DNA of 64,000 nt from Microbacterium pumilum. GTDB lineage: Bacteria; Actinomycetota; Actinomycetes; Actinomycetales; Microbacteriaceae. The notes below the pieces were generated by a model. That model saw nothing but the letters and a program-made list of their open reading frames with translations, searched no databases and was not told the DNA's origin. Position numbers and translations under genes: made by a program. The stretch lies in the NCBI RefSeq assembly GCF_039530225.1, contig NZ_BAAAOH010000001.1:1550001-1614000 (forward strand). The letters are read 5' to 3'. Shown in pieces: positions 16,423 through 24,898 of the stretch. Position 1 is the stretch's first letter. The number at the start of each line of letters is the position of its first letter.

Positions 16423-18261
16423 TCAGATGTAGTCGACGTCGACGGGATTCACGACGTCGATGTCGGGCTGCTTCGGCTGCCACGTCTTCCAGCCGTAGCC
16501 GCGGTCGGCATCGAGGTTGAAGTTCGGCAGATCGTCGATGTGCTCGCTGATCAGCCGTGCGCTGAAGGCGGGGATGCTGCCGAACTGGAATCCGCCCCAC
16601 GTGGACTGATCGGTCCAGTGGGTGAAGTCCGGGCCGGTGCCGTACGGTGCCTTCGCGGTGTACAGGTCCTCGATCTGCGAGTCCCACGCGTGGAATCCGC
16701 TGAGGATGACATCCGGATTCTGCCCCCAGAACGTGAGCGGAGCCGACTCGGTGCCATCGAACTCGCGCGGCGTTCCGGGGTAGACGAGGTGGTGCTCGGT
16801 CGGGCCGAACAGGCCGTGCGACTCCTGCTTCAGCGGGTAGTTGCCGAACGACGGAGGCGGTCCACCCGTGAGGTGGGCGCTCGCCGTGTTGATGAAGGCG
16901 GTGCCGAACGGCACGCGTGCGAAGTCCCGGGGCTCCGGCGAGAGGTACGCACCGAGCACGAGCGCGAACCGGCCCTCCTCGTAGATCTGCCAGACGAGCT
17001 TCTGGATCTGGTAGATCAGCCACTTCACGAGTCCCAGCGCCTCCGTCACGGGAAGGGTCAGGATGTCGATCGCGTGCGTGATCGTCCAGGTGATCGTGTA
17101 GGCGAGAGCCTCGACGAGCCACTCGATGAAGGCGAGGATCGCCGCGAAGATGTCGAGGATGCTGAACCCGCCCCCTCCGCCGCCACCGCCACCGCCACCA
17201 CCGCCGCCGATCGTGGGGAACCCGCTCACGAAGTCGGTGAACAGGGTCGCCGTCGCCGATCCTGGCGGAGGAACGGGAGTGGGCTTCTGGGCGGAGCCGA
17301 TCGTCGTCGCACGCTCGAACCACATCAGCCAGAGGCGGTAGGTCGTGTCGAAGTCCGTGCCGTTCAGCGCGGTCGGCACGTTCGAGCCGGAGTAGACCTG
17401 GGCGACGGCGTTGACGAGCAGATCCTGGAGCTTGCCCGGCATCTGGCCGCCCGAGAACTCGCACAGCCGGTAGTAGTAGCTGCCCGAGATCGCGTCCGCG
17501 AGGTACGTGTCGTCCGACCCGATGTGCAGGCACTTCTTGCGCTTGCTCGAGTCGGGGATGGTCTTGCGCGCGTACGCGTCGATCCAGTTCTCGATGAGGT
17601 GATGGCGATGCCAATGCGAACGGTAAGGGCCGCCCACGATCGAGTTGACGAAGGGATGGCCCGCGACGTCGCCGCCGATGTGGCTCGCGTAGCCGAGCGC
17701 GTAGCGCATCAGGTCGTCATCGCCCTGCGCCATCTTCCACATCGTCGAGGCGAACTCGCCGGTCTTTCGGTAGTGCCACGTATCGAACCAGTACCACTCG
17801 TTCTCGGGCTTGCCCTGCTGCAGCTTCGGGTAGAAGCCGTAGAACAGGTCGATGTTCTTCGTGACGAGCGCGGCGAGCTGCGCCTCGAAGGCCTTCACGA
17901 GCAGGTTGCCGGTGTCGCCGATCTGCGTGAACAGGCCCTCGAACAGCGCCTGGTCGACCGCCGTGATCGCGTCGTCGATGGCGTCTTCGACCGGCTCGAT
18001 CACGGTCTCGTAGAACTCGATGAGCGGCTCCATGGCGTCGTAGACGCCGAACAGGAAGTTGGCGAACTCGTCGAGAGGAGTCCCGTACTCCTTGAGCGAG
18101 AACACCAGGAAGTCGGGTCCCTGCGCTCCGAACCCCGCATAGGGGCTGCAGGGATCCTTCTGGAGGAGGTCCGCGAGCTCTCTGCCGCGATCGCCCCCCA
18201 GCTCTCGCAGGTACATGGGTAGAGCGGCGATGTTCTGAAGGTGGACGATGGGTCCGGGCAT
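16423..18261 (-). CDS. Zinc-dependent phospholipase C-like protein with 14-glycine linker
   Basis: A 612-residue protein. Residues 1-230 resemble the zinc-dependent phospholipase C family: GPIVHLQNIA with H7, GPD at D50, H163 (WHYRK), then H194/D198/H202 in ASHIGGDVAGHPF and the H216-H221/E224 cluster (HWHRHHLIE), which would bind three zinc ions. After about residue 345 comes a run of 14 glycines, then a long amphipathic/hydrophobic stretch (FSILDIFAAILAF onward), then a C-terminal domain of unknown type. No export signal is evident, which is odd for a phospholipase; the substrate may be intracellular or export may be non-classical. Operon with 15417-16412. Confidence 0.72.
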   Translation of the reverse strand: MPGPIVHLQNIAALPMYLRELGGDRGRELADLLQKDPCSPYAGFGAQGPDFLVFSLKEYGTPLDEFANFLFGVYDAMEPLIEFYETVIEPVEDAIDDAITAVDQALFEGLFTQIGDTGNLLVKAFEAQLAALVTKNIDLFYGFYPKLQQGKPENEWYWFDTWHYRKTGEFASTMWKMAQGDDDLMRYALGYASHIGGDVAGHPFVNSIVGGPYRSHWHRHHLIENWIDAYARKTIPDSSKRKKCLHIGSDDTYLADAISGSYYYRLCEFSGGQMPGKLQDLLVNAVAQVYSGSNVPTALNGTDFDTTYRLWLMWFERATTIGSAQKPTPVPPPGSATATLFTDFVSGFPTIGGGGGGGGGGGGGGFSILDIFAAILAFIEWLVEALAYTITWTITHAIDILTLPVTEALGLVKWLIYQIQKLVWQIYEEGRFALVLGAYLSPEPRDFARVPFGTAFINTASAHLTGGPPPSFGNYPLKQESHGLFGPTEHHLVYPGTPREFDGTESAPLTFWGQNPDVILSGFHAWDSQIEDLYTAKAPYGTGPDFTHWTDQSTWGGFQFGSIPAFSARLISEHIDDLPNFNLDADRGYGWKTWQPKQPDIDVVNPVDVDYI

Positions 18262-18427
18262 GACGGCAAACCCCCCTGGCTAGCCGCGCCGTTGCCTACA
18301 CAGCGGCGTGTATCGTTCCCCCGCCGCGCACTCTTCCACTCGCGGGTTCATCGCGCAAGAGGGGCAACGATGAGGCGCCTCGGATTCGGTCGGTCCGTGA
18401 CCGCGGGCGTCGATTCAACGGGTCGGG

Positions 18428-18988
18428 TCACACCCCGAATCCGTTGATGATCGCGATGCAGGGTCCGATCACCACGATCCAGGTGGCGGCAGCGACGATG
18501 AGCGCACCCGTCGCGAAACGCCGCCATCGCCGGGACAGCATGAGCAGCGCTGCTCCGATGGTGAACAGGATGAACGGCCAGAGAGCGCCGAAGAAGCTCG
18601 GGATGATGCCCGCGGTCAGAAAGAACAGGATGACGGCGAGCACCTGCAACCCGCATCCCGTCGCCACGCCGGGGCCGACACCGGGCCGGCTGTCCTTCTC
18701 CTCGGGCGGCTGCTGCTCGAACGGCGACTGCCCCTGCGGCGGTGCAGGAGGGACCGGCGGGTAGGCCATGGCAGACGGGGTGGCCACCGGGGGTTCGCCG
18801 GGCGGAGTCTCGTCGGGCGATGACTCGGCGGGCGGGGGTTCGGTCGGTACTGACGGTTCCCCGGGCGAAGCGGTCTGCTCGGGCGCCGCGGCTTCCGGGG
18901 CTTCAGGTCCTGCGGGCGGCGGCGGTTCCTCGTGCTCGGATCCCTCCGGGTGCGGTTGCTCGGGCGGTTCGTCAGGCGGTCTGTCCAC
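18428..18988 (-). CDS. Proline-rich membrane protein
   Basis: About 186 residues from GTG 18988, chosen because AGAGAGGATGG lies just upstream and the start overlaps the end of the Lgt-like gene by 17 bp. The first 110 residues are disordered and rich in Pro, Glu and Ala. The last 75 contain three hydrophobic helices (VLAVILFFLTAGIIP, FFGALWPFILFTIG, TGALIVAAATWIVV). It resembles small actinobacterial membrane proteins with proline-rich cytoplasmic tails. It is last in the minus-strand operon with the radical SAM and Lgt-like genes. Function unknown. Confidence 0.6.
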   Translation of the reverse strand: MDRPPDEPPEQPHPEGSEHEEPPPPAGPEAPEAAAPEQTASPGEPSVPTEPPPAESSPDETPPGEPPVATPSAMAYPPVPPAPPQGQSPFEQQPPEEKDSRPGVGPGVATGCGLQVLAVILFFLTAGIIPSFFGALWPFILFTIGAALLMLSRRWRRFATGALIVAAATWIVVIGPCIAIINGFGV

Positions 18989-19778
18989 GGGCCACCATCC
19001 TCTCTGGGGTGCGATGGAATGCCCCACGTGACGCAATCACCGCGATGCGCGCGAGGACGAGGGGGATCGTGACGAGCAGGAACAGCTGCGGACGAGTCAA
19101 CCCCAGCCACGCGACGTCGTTCCCTCGCACGAACTCGACGAAGAACCGGAAGATCGCGTAGGCGGCGACATAGAGGGTCAGCGTCTCACCGGCGGCGATC
19201 GGCCGATGGCGCAGCCACAACCACAGCACCGCGAACGCCGCGACGTGGAATGCGATCTCGTAGAGAAAGCTCGGGTGCAGCGGCACGCCGACCGGGGCGC
19301 CCACGCGGGCCGCGGCATCCGGATCGAGGACGATGCCCCACGACGCGCCGGTCGGCGTCCCGGGCTTCTCGGTGAAGAAGCACCCGAAGCGCCCGATCGC
19401 GAGAGCGACGGCCACGGCCGGCGCGAACAGGTCGCCGGTGCGGTGGGGGTAGCGCACGATGCGCTTGGCGACGTGGACGCCGATCCACGCGCCGACGAGC
19501 CCGCTCAGCATCGACGCGTTGCCGTAGGCGAGCTGCTGGACCAGATCGAGGTTCCTGCTGGGGTCGAGGTGCTGAGCCCAGGTGCCGAGTCGCGCGGCGA
19601 TCGCTGCGCCGACGAGCGCGCCGAGCACGAGGTAGGGGATCCGCGGGTCACTCACCCCACGTCGGCGTGACTCCGCCAGGAAGACGAGGCCGGCTGCTGC
19701 CATGCCCAGCGCGACGAACGCGGAGTGGGTGTCGATCGGCGGCCCCCATCCGAGCAGGTCCGGCAGCGTCGGGAACAT
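18972..19778 (-). CDS. Lgt-like (prolipoprotein diacylglyceryl transferase family) membrane enzyme
   Basis: A 268-residue membrane protein with about seven hydrophobic helices. It carries the Lgt signatures AIGRFGCFFTEKPGTPTG, LHPSFLYE and FFVEFVRGND. True Lgt moves a diacylglyceryl group from phosphatidylglycerol onto lipoprotein cysteines. This protein is shorter than the housekeeping actinobacterial Lgt, which usually has a long C-terminal tail and lies near tryptophan genes, so this is probably a paralogue with a related lipid substrate. It starts 3 bp after the small membrane protein gene and shares an operon with the radical SAM gene, an unusual context for Lgt. Confidence 0.78.
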   Translation of the reverse strand: MFPTLPDLLGWGPPIDTHSAFVALGMAAAGLVFLAESRRRGVSDPRIPYLVLGALVGAAIAARLGTWAQHLDPSRNLDLVQQLAYGNASMLSGLVGAWIGVHVAKRIVRYPHRTGDLFAPAVAVALAIGRFGCFFTEKPGTPTGASWGIVLDPDAAARVGAPVGVPLHPSFLYEIAFHVAAFAVLWLWLRHRPIAAGETLTLYVAAYAIFRFFVEFVRGNDVAWLGLTRPQLFLLVTIPLVLARIAVIASRGAFHRTPERMVARGQTA

Positions 19779-19781
19779 GCC

Positions 19782-20099
19782 TCATCCCCACCGCGTCAGC
19801 CAGAACATGACCCAGAAGGGCGTCGCGACCGCGGCGAGCACGGCGAGCACCGAGAGATAGACCAGCACCAGGCGGGTGTCGCCGATCTTGCAGCGCGAGC
19901 GGAGCAGTCCTGCCCGGCGTGCCTTGGCATAGCCCGCGATCGCGATCGACGCGAACGCGAGCAGGGCGATCGGACCGAGCACGCACGTGATGGCGGCGAT
20001 CGTCGCGAAGACGCACAGCCGAAGCGGATCGAACGGCGCGACCGGATCCCCCACGGTCTCGTCGTAACGATTCAGACCGTCGAACTCCGACGCGCTCAC
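19782..20099 (-). CDS. Small membrane protein between radical SAM and Lgt-like genes
   Basis: 105 residues from GTG 20099, which overlaps the radical SAM stop (GTGA), so translation is coupled. After about 28 polar residues come two to three hydrophobic helices (LCVFATIAAITCVLGPIALLAF, LVLVYLSVLAVLAAVATPFWVMFW) joined by a short basic loop. It resembles DUF4190-type small membrane proteins in layout, but I cannot assign a family. It probably anchors or assists the neighbouring enzymes at the membrane. Confidence 0.65.
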   Translation of the reverse strand: MSASEFDGLNRYDETVGDPVAPFDPLRLCVFATIAAITCVLGPIALLAFASIAIAGYAKARRAGLLRSRCKIGDTRLVLVYLSVLAVLAAVATPFWVMFWLTRWG

Positions 20100-21688
20100 G
20101 ATACCGAGACCGGGATCTGGCGTCGCCCGCCCGTCGCGGTCGACAGTTTCGTCCGCGCGAGCGGCGCCCATGCCTGCACCGCGCAGAAGGGCGCGCACTG
20201 GTGCGCGTCGGTGGTCGCGTTCACGGTCGCCACGTGCACGCAGCACTGCGTGAGGCGCTCCTCGATCATCGTGTTGATGTCCATGAACGGCTTCACCGTC
20301 ACCCGCAGCACGCGCTCACCGAGCATCGCGCGAAGCCGTTTGTGCTGGCCGGGCAGCGCGGACGTCGCGAGGGCGGTGAGCGTCCCGATGCCGAGATCGC
20401 AGTTCTGGCAGATGTCGCGCCAGATCGACGTCATCGACGGATGCGACAGCGAGGACTGCTCGCTCAGCAGATCGAGCAGCGATCCCTTGACCGCTTCTTT
20501 GAGTGCCTGGTTGACCGAGCTGTCGGCGATGCGATTCGCGAGGAGGTCCGGCTCGAGATCGAGGAACTCCTTGATCTTGTCGTGTCCGATCAGGGCGGTC
20601 AGCGACTTCCAGCTGCCCGAGTCGTCGCGCAGCAGGTAGCCGACAGAGCAGCAGTGCGGATGACTGCACGGGAGCGCCGTGAGGTCGCGCCACGTGACTT
20701 CGCCGTCGGTCTGCCCTTCCAGTCGTGCCAGCACTCCGGTGTGGGTCAGCCGGTCGTCCGGGTCGATGCCTGCCGATCGGCCCGAGCCGAACACCGGCTG
20801 CACGGTGACGCCGCCGACGTACGGCGTGTTCATCGCACGGCGGATGACCGCGCCGATCTCGCCGTCGTTGACGCCCAGCGCCGCCGTCATGGTGAGTGTC
20901 GTGAACACGCCGGCGGCCGAGAGCCGCTCGAGCGCGCGCTCTTTGAATCTGCGGATGTCGGCACCACGGTGATAGGCGGATGCCTCGGCGCTCTCCCCGT
21001 CGTACTGCAGATAGATCTCGACCCGCTCGCGATGACGTTTGAGCGTCTCGACGAACGCGTCGTCCTGCGCGATGCGCAGCCCGTTCGAATTGATCAGGAT
21101 GCGAACGATGGGCCGCGCGACGAGGTGATCGAGCAGCTGCTCGAGCCACGGATAGAGCGTCGGCTCGCCGCCGCTCAGCATCAGCACGTCGATCCGATCG
21201 TTCTCGCGGGCGAGACGCGCATCGACCGACGCGAGCACCTCCGCGAGGGGAGCGATCGCGCTGGCCGCCGGGCTCGACTCGGCGAAGCACGTGGGGCATC
21301 GCAGATTGCAATGGTCGGTGAGGTCCTCGAGCAGGATGCAGGTGTGCTGCGTCTGCATCTGCGGCAGGCCGTCTTCGTACGCGGATGGGACCGGCTTGAA
21401 GTTGCCGAGCGTGTCGGGGCCGTGCACCTTCGTGGGCGCCGTCCACTGCTCGAGATAGGTCAGGATGTCGGCGGACTCGTCGTAGAGCGTGCTGATGAGG
21501 CCATGCTCGGGGCATCCGCGTTCGAGCCACACCCGCTCGTCCCGCACCGCCAGCCAGCCTGAGAGACGAGCGACATCGGCGAGCGGCCGCTCGGGATCCT
21601 CGTCGTGGCACCGGGGGCAGAACGCATTGACGTACCGGTGGATCCGGTAGTCACGAAGGGGCATGCCGGAACCGGCTGTCGGGCTCAC
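20096..21688 (-). CDS. Radical SAM protein resembling tetraether synthase (Tes/MJ0619 type)
   Basis: A 530-residue radical SAM enzyme. An N-terminal rubredoxin- or zinc-ribbon-like site has C24/C27 (CPRC) and C59/H62. The radical SAM cluster is C127-x3-C131-x2-C134 (HCNLRCPTCFAE), with the SAM motif GGEP at 173-176. Further cysteines (LPCSHPHCC, ICQNC, HQCAPFC) could bind extra Fe-S clusters. This layout matches the MJ0619/MA_1486 family, whose archaeal members join lipid tails C-C to make membrane-spanning tetraethers. In bacteria the substrate is not known to me; the adjacent Lgt-like gene points to a lipid. First gene of the operon 18428-21688. Confidence 0.72.
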   Translation of the reverse strand: MSPTAGSGMPLRDYRIHRYVNAFCPRCHDEDPERPLADVARLSGWLAVRDERVWLERGCPEHGLISTLYDESADILTYLEQWTAPTKVHGPDTLGNFKPVPSAYEDGLPQMQTQHTCILLEDLTDHCNLRCPTCFAESSPAASAIAPLAEVLASVDARLARENDRIDVLMLSGGEPTLYPWLEQLLDHLVARPIVRILINSNGLRIAQDDAFVETLKRHRERVEIYLQYDGESAEASAYHRGADIRRFKERALERLSAAGVFTTLTMTAALGVNDGEIGAVIRRAMNTPYVGGVTVQPVFGSGRSAGIDPDDRLTHTGVLARLEGQTDGEVTWRDLTALPCSHPHCCSVGYLLRDDSGSWKSLTALIGHDKIKEFLDLEPDLLANRIADSSVNQALKEAVKGSLLDLLSEQSSLSHPSMTSIWRDICQNCDLGIGTLTALATSALPGQHKRLRAMLGERVLRVTVKPFMDINTMIEERLTQCCVHVATVNATTDAHQCAPFCAVQAWAPLARTKLSTATGGRRQIPVSVS

Positions 21689-21814
21689 TTCGACTCGCTC
21701 GCTCGCTCAGGACGTCGTCGCATGCGCTCACCATATCGGGGCACGCCGAGCCGCGCCGCAACCCATCGGGGTGCCGCTTGCGATGTGGCGTGCAGCGAGC
21801 GAGAGGAGCTGCGG

Positions 21815-22150
21815 TCAGAACTCTTCGACGCGCGCGAGGTACGAGATCTCGTCGGAGGCGAGCGGAGTGTCGCCGCTCGGATTCAGTGCGGCCACCCGCT
21901 TTCGCAGTTCGGCCAGCGTCGCGCCGTCCAGCAGTTCGACGCCCTGCCCCTGGTGCACTTCAGCGTTCATCGTGGCGTGCCATCCCACGATCAGCCGAAC
22001 ACTGCCGACCCGTCCATGCTCGGCGATGTACGGCACGTCGACGAGGTCGACGCGCTGTTCGTTCGCCAAGGCCGCACCGTAGCCGAGCACCGCATTCGCG
22101 ATGTCGTCGCCGGTGAGATATGCCCCAGAACTGTTCGTGAGCAGTTTCAT
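21815..22150 (-). CDS. Hypothetical protein, 111 residues
   Basis: A small acidic protein starting at ATG 22150 behind GAAGGGGG. It has alternating strands and helices (VDLVDVPYIAEHG, VRLIVGWHATMNAEV) and ends with a helical segment. No signal peptide, membrane helix or known motif is visible. It is transcribed alone; 126 bp separate it from the radical SAM gene start downstream, and 95 bp from the GAF-ANTAR gene upstream. I do not recognise the family. Confidence 0.6.
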   Translation of the reverse strand: MKLLTNSSGAYLTGDDIANAVLGYGAALANEQRVDLVDVPYIAEHGRVGSVRLIVGWHATMNAEVHQGQGVELLDGATLAELRKRVAALNPSGDTPLASDEISYLARVEEF

Positions 22151-22245
22151 CCGGGACCCCCTTCACTCGCCATCGATAGCGCCGTACCGGGGTCTCGGGC
22201 ACGTGACGAGTCTACGCCCGGATGCGGGCGGAACCGGGGAATCCG

Positions 22246-22971
22246 CTAGGCGGGGCTCGCGAGCGTCAACTCGCGGCGGACGAGGCGCGCAGCGACATCG
22301 CTCAGCGGCATCTGGTGGCTGCGAGCGTATGCGCGGATGAGGTCGAAGGCTTCATCGATCGGCACGTTGTTGGTGAACGCGACGACGCCTTTGGCCTGCT
22401 CGATCACCACGCGGGTCCGCAGGGCCAGCTGCAGCTGCTCGGACAGCACCTCCGACTCGCGCAGCGATCGTTCATGAAGGATGCCGATGGTCGCGACATC
22501 GGCGAATGCCCGCGCCGCCGTGGCATCGAGGTCGGTCATCGTGCCGGGCTCGGATCGGAGCAGGTTGAGGGTACCGATCGTCTCGTCTCGCAGCCGTAGT
22601 GGGATGGCGTCGACCGACGCGAACCCCTGGCCGAGAGCGCTGTCACGGAACGCCGCCCACTCAGCGGGGGCGTCGACAACCGAAGGCACCGACACTGCTC
22701 TTCCCGTCCGGTACGACTCGATGCACGGGCCGGCTTGGGCGGCGAGCTGCATGATCTCGACGAGCCGGCTCGCCTCGCTCGTGGAGACGACGAGCTCAAG
22801 GTCGCCGTGTCCGTCGGCGAGCAGGATTCCGGCCGCCGTCGTGCTCAAGAGGTCGCGGCATGCATCGACGAGCGACTGGAGGAGTTCCACGATGTCGTAG
22901 TCGTCGACAAGGGTGTCGGCGAGCATGGCGAAGGTCTGCAGCAGGCGCGCATCTCGCGTGGTCTCGGTCAT
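22246..22971 (-). CDS. GAF-ANTAR domain regulator (second of pair)
   Basis: A 241-residue protein with an N-terminal GAF sensor domain (about residues 10-165) and a C-terminal ANTAR RNA-binding domain. The latter shows the family pattern RTVIEQAKGV-like segment (RVVIEQAKGVVAF) and a second helix IDEAFDLIRAYARSH. ANTAR proteins bind paired hairpins in mRNA leaders and prevent termination when their sensor is activated. Its start overlaps the stop of the upstream GAF-ANTAR gene (ATGA at 22968-22971), so the two are made together and could form a heterodimer. No ANTAR target hairpin pair was identified in the window. Confidence 0.9.
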   Translation of the reverse strand: MTETTRDARLLQTFAMLADTLVDDYDIVELLQSLVDACRDLLSTTAAGILLADGHGDLELVVSTSEASRLVEIMQLAAQAGPCIESYRTGRAVSVPSVVDAPAEWAAFRDSALGQGFASVDAIPLRLRDETIGTLNLLRSEPGTMTDLDATAARAFADVATIGILHERSLRESEVLSEQLQLALRTRVVIEQAKGVVAFTNNVPIDEAFDLIRAYARSHQMPLSDVAARLVRRELTLASPA

Positions 22972-23681
22972 GACACCACCTCTATCCCGCCGTTGTCGCG
23001 ATGGAAGGCGAGCCGTCCGTCGACGATCTCCGCCGCGACGTCCATCATGGGCTGATTCGTCGCGAACGCGTGTCCTTGGATGATGAGGAGCGCGTCATCC
23101 GCCGACATGCCGAGCTGCGCCAGGACGATGCCGGTCGCCTGGTGGATCGTGCGTCGGGACCGCGGGTTGACATCGAGGCTGTCGGCCACAGCGGGGGAGC
23201 CGAGCGCCCCGCGGAGCACCTGCCGGCCGATGACCTCTGCGAGCGTCGCGGCGCGTCGGTTGTCGCTGGCGTCCAGAGCGACGGGATCCGCGGAGTACAG
23301 GTCCACGGCGCCGAGCCGAAGCGGGCCGACGATGAGCGGGAACGCGAACACGGAGCTGACCGGCTCGTCTCGAACAGCTGCGGCGAATGCGGGCCACCGC
23401 TCAGGACCCGCGCTCTGGAACGCGGACTCTGCAACCGGCTTGGCCAGCCGCATTGCCTCCCAGCACGGTCCCTCTCCGAGGTCGAACTGCACCTCATCGA
23501 GTCGCGCCGCGAGCGCGTCCGTCGCCGAGATCGTCTCGCTGCCGAGAGTCTCGCCGAGCGTCGAGACGGCAGCCCCCGTCACAGGAAGGAATTCCACGAA
23601 GGGCTCGCTGAACCGCTCGGGCCAGTCGGCGGCGCGCTCGAGCGCTTCCACTGCTGCCAGGAATTCATCGACCATGTTCAT
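22968..23681 (-). CDS. GAF-ANTAR domain regulator (first of pair)
   Basis: 237 residues from ATG 23681, chosen because GGGA precedes it; a second Met follows two codons later and any longer frame is unconserved in style. A GAF domain covers about residues 20-165, including the GEGPCWEAMR segment, and an ANTAR domain covers the C-terminus (RTIHQATGIVLAQLGMSADDALLIIQ). The same architecture as the next gene suggests duplication, but the two sequences have diverged clearly. The ligand is unknown; relatives respond to stress or nitrogen compounds. Confidence 0.9.
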   Translation of the reverse strand: MNMVDEFLAAVEALERAADWPERFSEPFVEFLPVTGAAVSTLGETLGSETISATDALAARLDEVQFDLGEGPCWEAMRLAKPVAESAFQSAGPERWPAFAAAVRDEPVSSVFAFPLIVGPLRLGAVDLYSADPVALDASDNRRAATLAEVIGRQVLRGALGSPAVADSLDVNPRSRRTIHQATGIVLAQLGMSADDALLIIQGHAFATNQPMMDVAAEIVDGRLAFHRDNGGIEVVS

Positions 23682-23901
23682 ATCTCCCAACTCAACGGTA
23701 GACCCCTGGGCGCGGCATGCAAGAGCACGCCGGTCGCGGTTCGGCCGCGGGATCGTCGTTCGCCCCAGCAGGCGACGATGATGCCGAACGGGATGGGGGC
23801 ACAATGGCAGGGCAGGCGCTTTTGCCCGGTCGATTTCGAACCGTCTTGTTCACGGATTCTCGTCGGCGGGCCCATGGCGCCCGCGGATGGAAGGGGCCCA
23901 G

Positions 23902-24252
23902 ATGGGCAAATTCACGTACGACGGCATCGTCAAAGTCGATTTCGAGGATCGGCTGCTCGCGCACCTGCAGCTCGTGATCGGCGCGAAGATGCGCCGTGGC
24001 GAGTCGTTCCACTTCACCTGGAAGGACGACACGAGCATCGGCGACGGTCGCACGACCGTCTGGATCCACCCGAGGGTGTCGCTCGTCTACAAGTTCTACG
24101 GGAGTCGCAAGCCGTCGATCAACCGGGCGTGGGTCGATGCGCTGCTCTACACCGCGAACACCCCTGTCGGACTCTACGTCGTGCCCGAGCCGGCGGAGTA
24201 CGAGCACGCGAACGGCCATGCGGCAGGGGAGGACGGGCATGAAGCGCATTGA
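23902..24252 (+). CDS. DUF7882-type small protein (paralogue 1)
   Basis: 116 residues from ATG 23902 behind AAGGGG. Pattern: MGKFTYDG start, LLAHLQLVIGAKMRRGESF, a WKDD segment, WIHPRVSL, and RAWVDALLYTAN. The same order of motifs occurs in the proteins at 34424 and 34760, so three paralogues lie in one window. Such proteins are common in Microbacteriaceae and are often mislabelled 'ATP-dependent DNA ligase'; no ligase motif is present. The fold looks like a compact beta sheet with two helices. Function unknown. It overlaps the next gene by 14 bp. Confidence 0.75.
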   Translation: MGKFTYDGIVKVDFEDRLLAHLQLVIGAKMRRGESFHFTWKDDTSIGDGRTTVWIHPRVSLVYKFYGSRKPSINRAWVDALLYTANTPVGLYVVPEPAEYEHANGHAAGEDGHEAH

Positions 24253-24499
24253 CGTGGTCTACGACGGCCACGTCTACAGCGTCGGCCAAAGAGATCTCGA
24301 CGAGCTTCGGGATCTCATCGCCGAAGGTCATGCCGCTGGGGGCATGTGGCTGCTGGTCAACGAGGGTGAGGGGACTCGGAGGGACGCCTATCTCTGGATA
24401 GCCCCAGGGACCTCCATCGCGTTGGTGCCGATTCCGGGCGACGCCGACAGCGCGCCCGTCGACGAAGGACCGCTGGGCACGTATCCGTCGACCACCTGA
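24239..24499 (+). CDS. Small conserved protein coupled to DUF7882 gene
   Basis: 86 residues from ATG 24239, which overlaps the end of the DUF7882 gene and has GGGGAGGAC upstream. The sequence starts KRIDVVYDGHVYSVGQRD, then a helix LDELRDLIAEGHAAGG and strands (MWLLVNEG, AYLWIAPGTSIALVPI). It looks like a small alpha/beta domain without membrane segments. The overlap implies translational coupling and perhaps joint function with the DUF7882 protein. I cannot name a family. Confidence 0.65.
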   Translation: MKRIDVVYDGHVYSVGQRDLDELRDLIAEGHAAGGMWLLVNEGEGTRRDAYLWIAPGTSIALVPIPGDADSAPVDEGPLGTYPSTT

Positions 24500-24576
24500 G
24501 CAAGCACCGGTAGCCGCGCTCGTGGCGCCCGTCAAGCCCCTGTCCTCGAGGTCGGCGGGTCCGGATCCTGGCAGGT

Positions 24577-24804
24577 ATGACGGCCGCGGAACGATCCTTC
24601 GACCCGCGACACGCACGCGCGGAGGCCTGGTGGCCGTATGTCACCCTCGGGGCTCGTGCCATCATCATGCGGCATCCTGAGCGCGCCCTCTCCCCGCAGG
24701 TGCTGCAGGAGATCCACCGAGCCACGGGCGTGGCGCTCGAGCCGGGCACACTGCTGGACGAGGACGACCGGCGCTTCGTGCAGTCCCAGACCGACGTCGA
24801 CTGA
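24577..24804 (+). CDS. Small hypothetical protein, 75 residues
   Basis: Starts at ATG 24577 with a weak GGCAGG site. The sequence is acidic and helical (SPQVLQEIHRATGVALEPG), contains WWPY near residue 18, and lacks membrane or metal motifs. It is followed 94 bp later by the PadR regulator and could be an independent gene. Codon usage fits the neighbours. No family recognised, so the call rests on start signal and composition only. Confidence 0.45.
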   Translation: MTAAERSFDPRHARAEAWWPYVTLGARAIIMRHPERALSPQVLQEIHRATGVALEPGTLLDEDDRRFVQSQTDVD

Positions 24805-24856
24805 GCACGGGAGTCTCGGCAGCCGCCCTTGAGTGCGCCGCGCTGTTCGTATACCT

Positions 24857-24872
24857 TGTACCTCTAGGTACA
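24857..24872. promoter_or_regulatory. Palindromic operator of the PadR regulator
   Basis: Perfect inverted repeat TGTACCT-CT-AGGTACA, with an extra half-site-like ATACCT just upstream (24851-24856), 27 bp before the padR start and next to its AGGAG ribosome site. Position and shape fit an autoregulatory PadR operator. Confidence 0.6.
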
Positions 24873-24898
24873 TAGCACTGGCAGGTATAGGAGCGGGC

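Noticed and set aside
23751-23779. Terminator or riboswitch in the gap before the first DUF7882 gene
   Set aside because: ATCGTCG/CGACGAT arms are short with an internal bulge and no U-tract; the 220-bp gap shows nothing else convincing.
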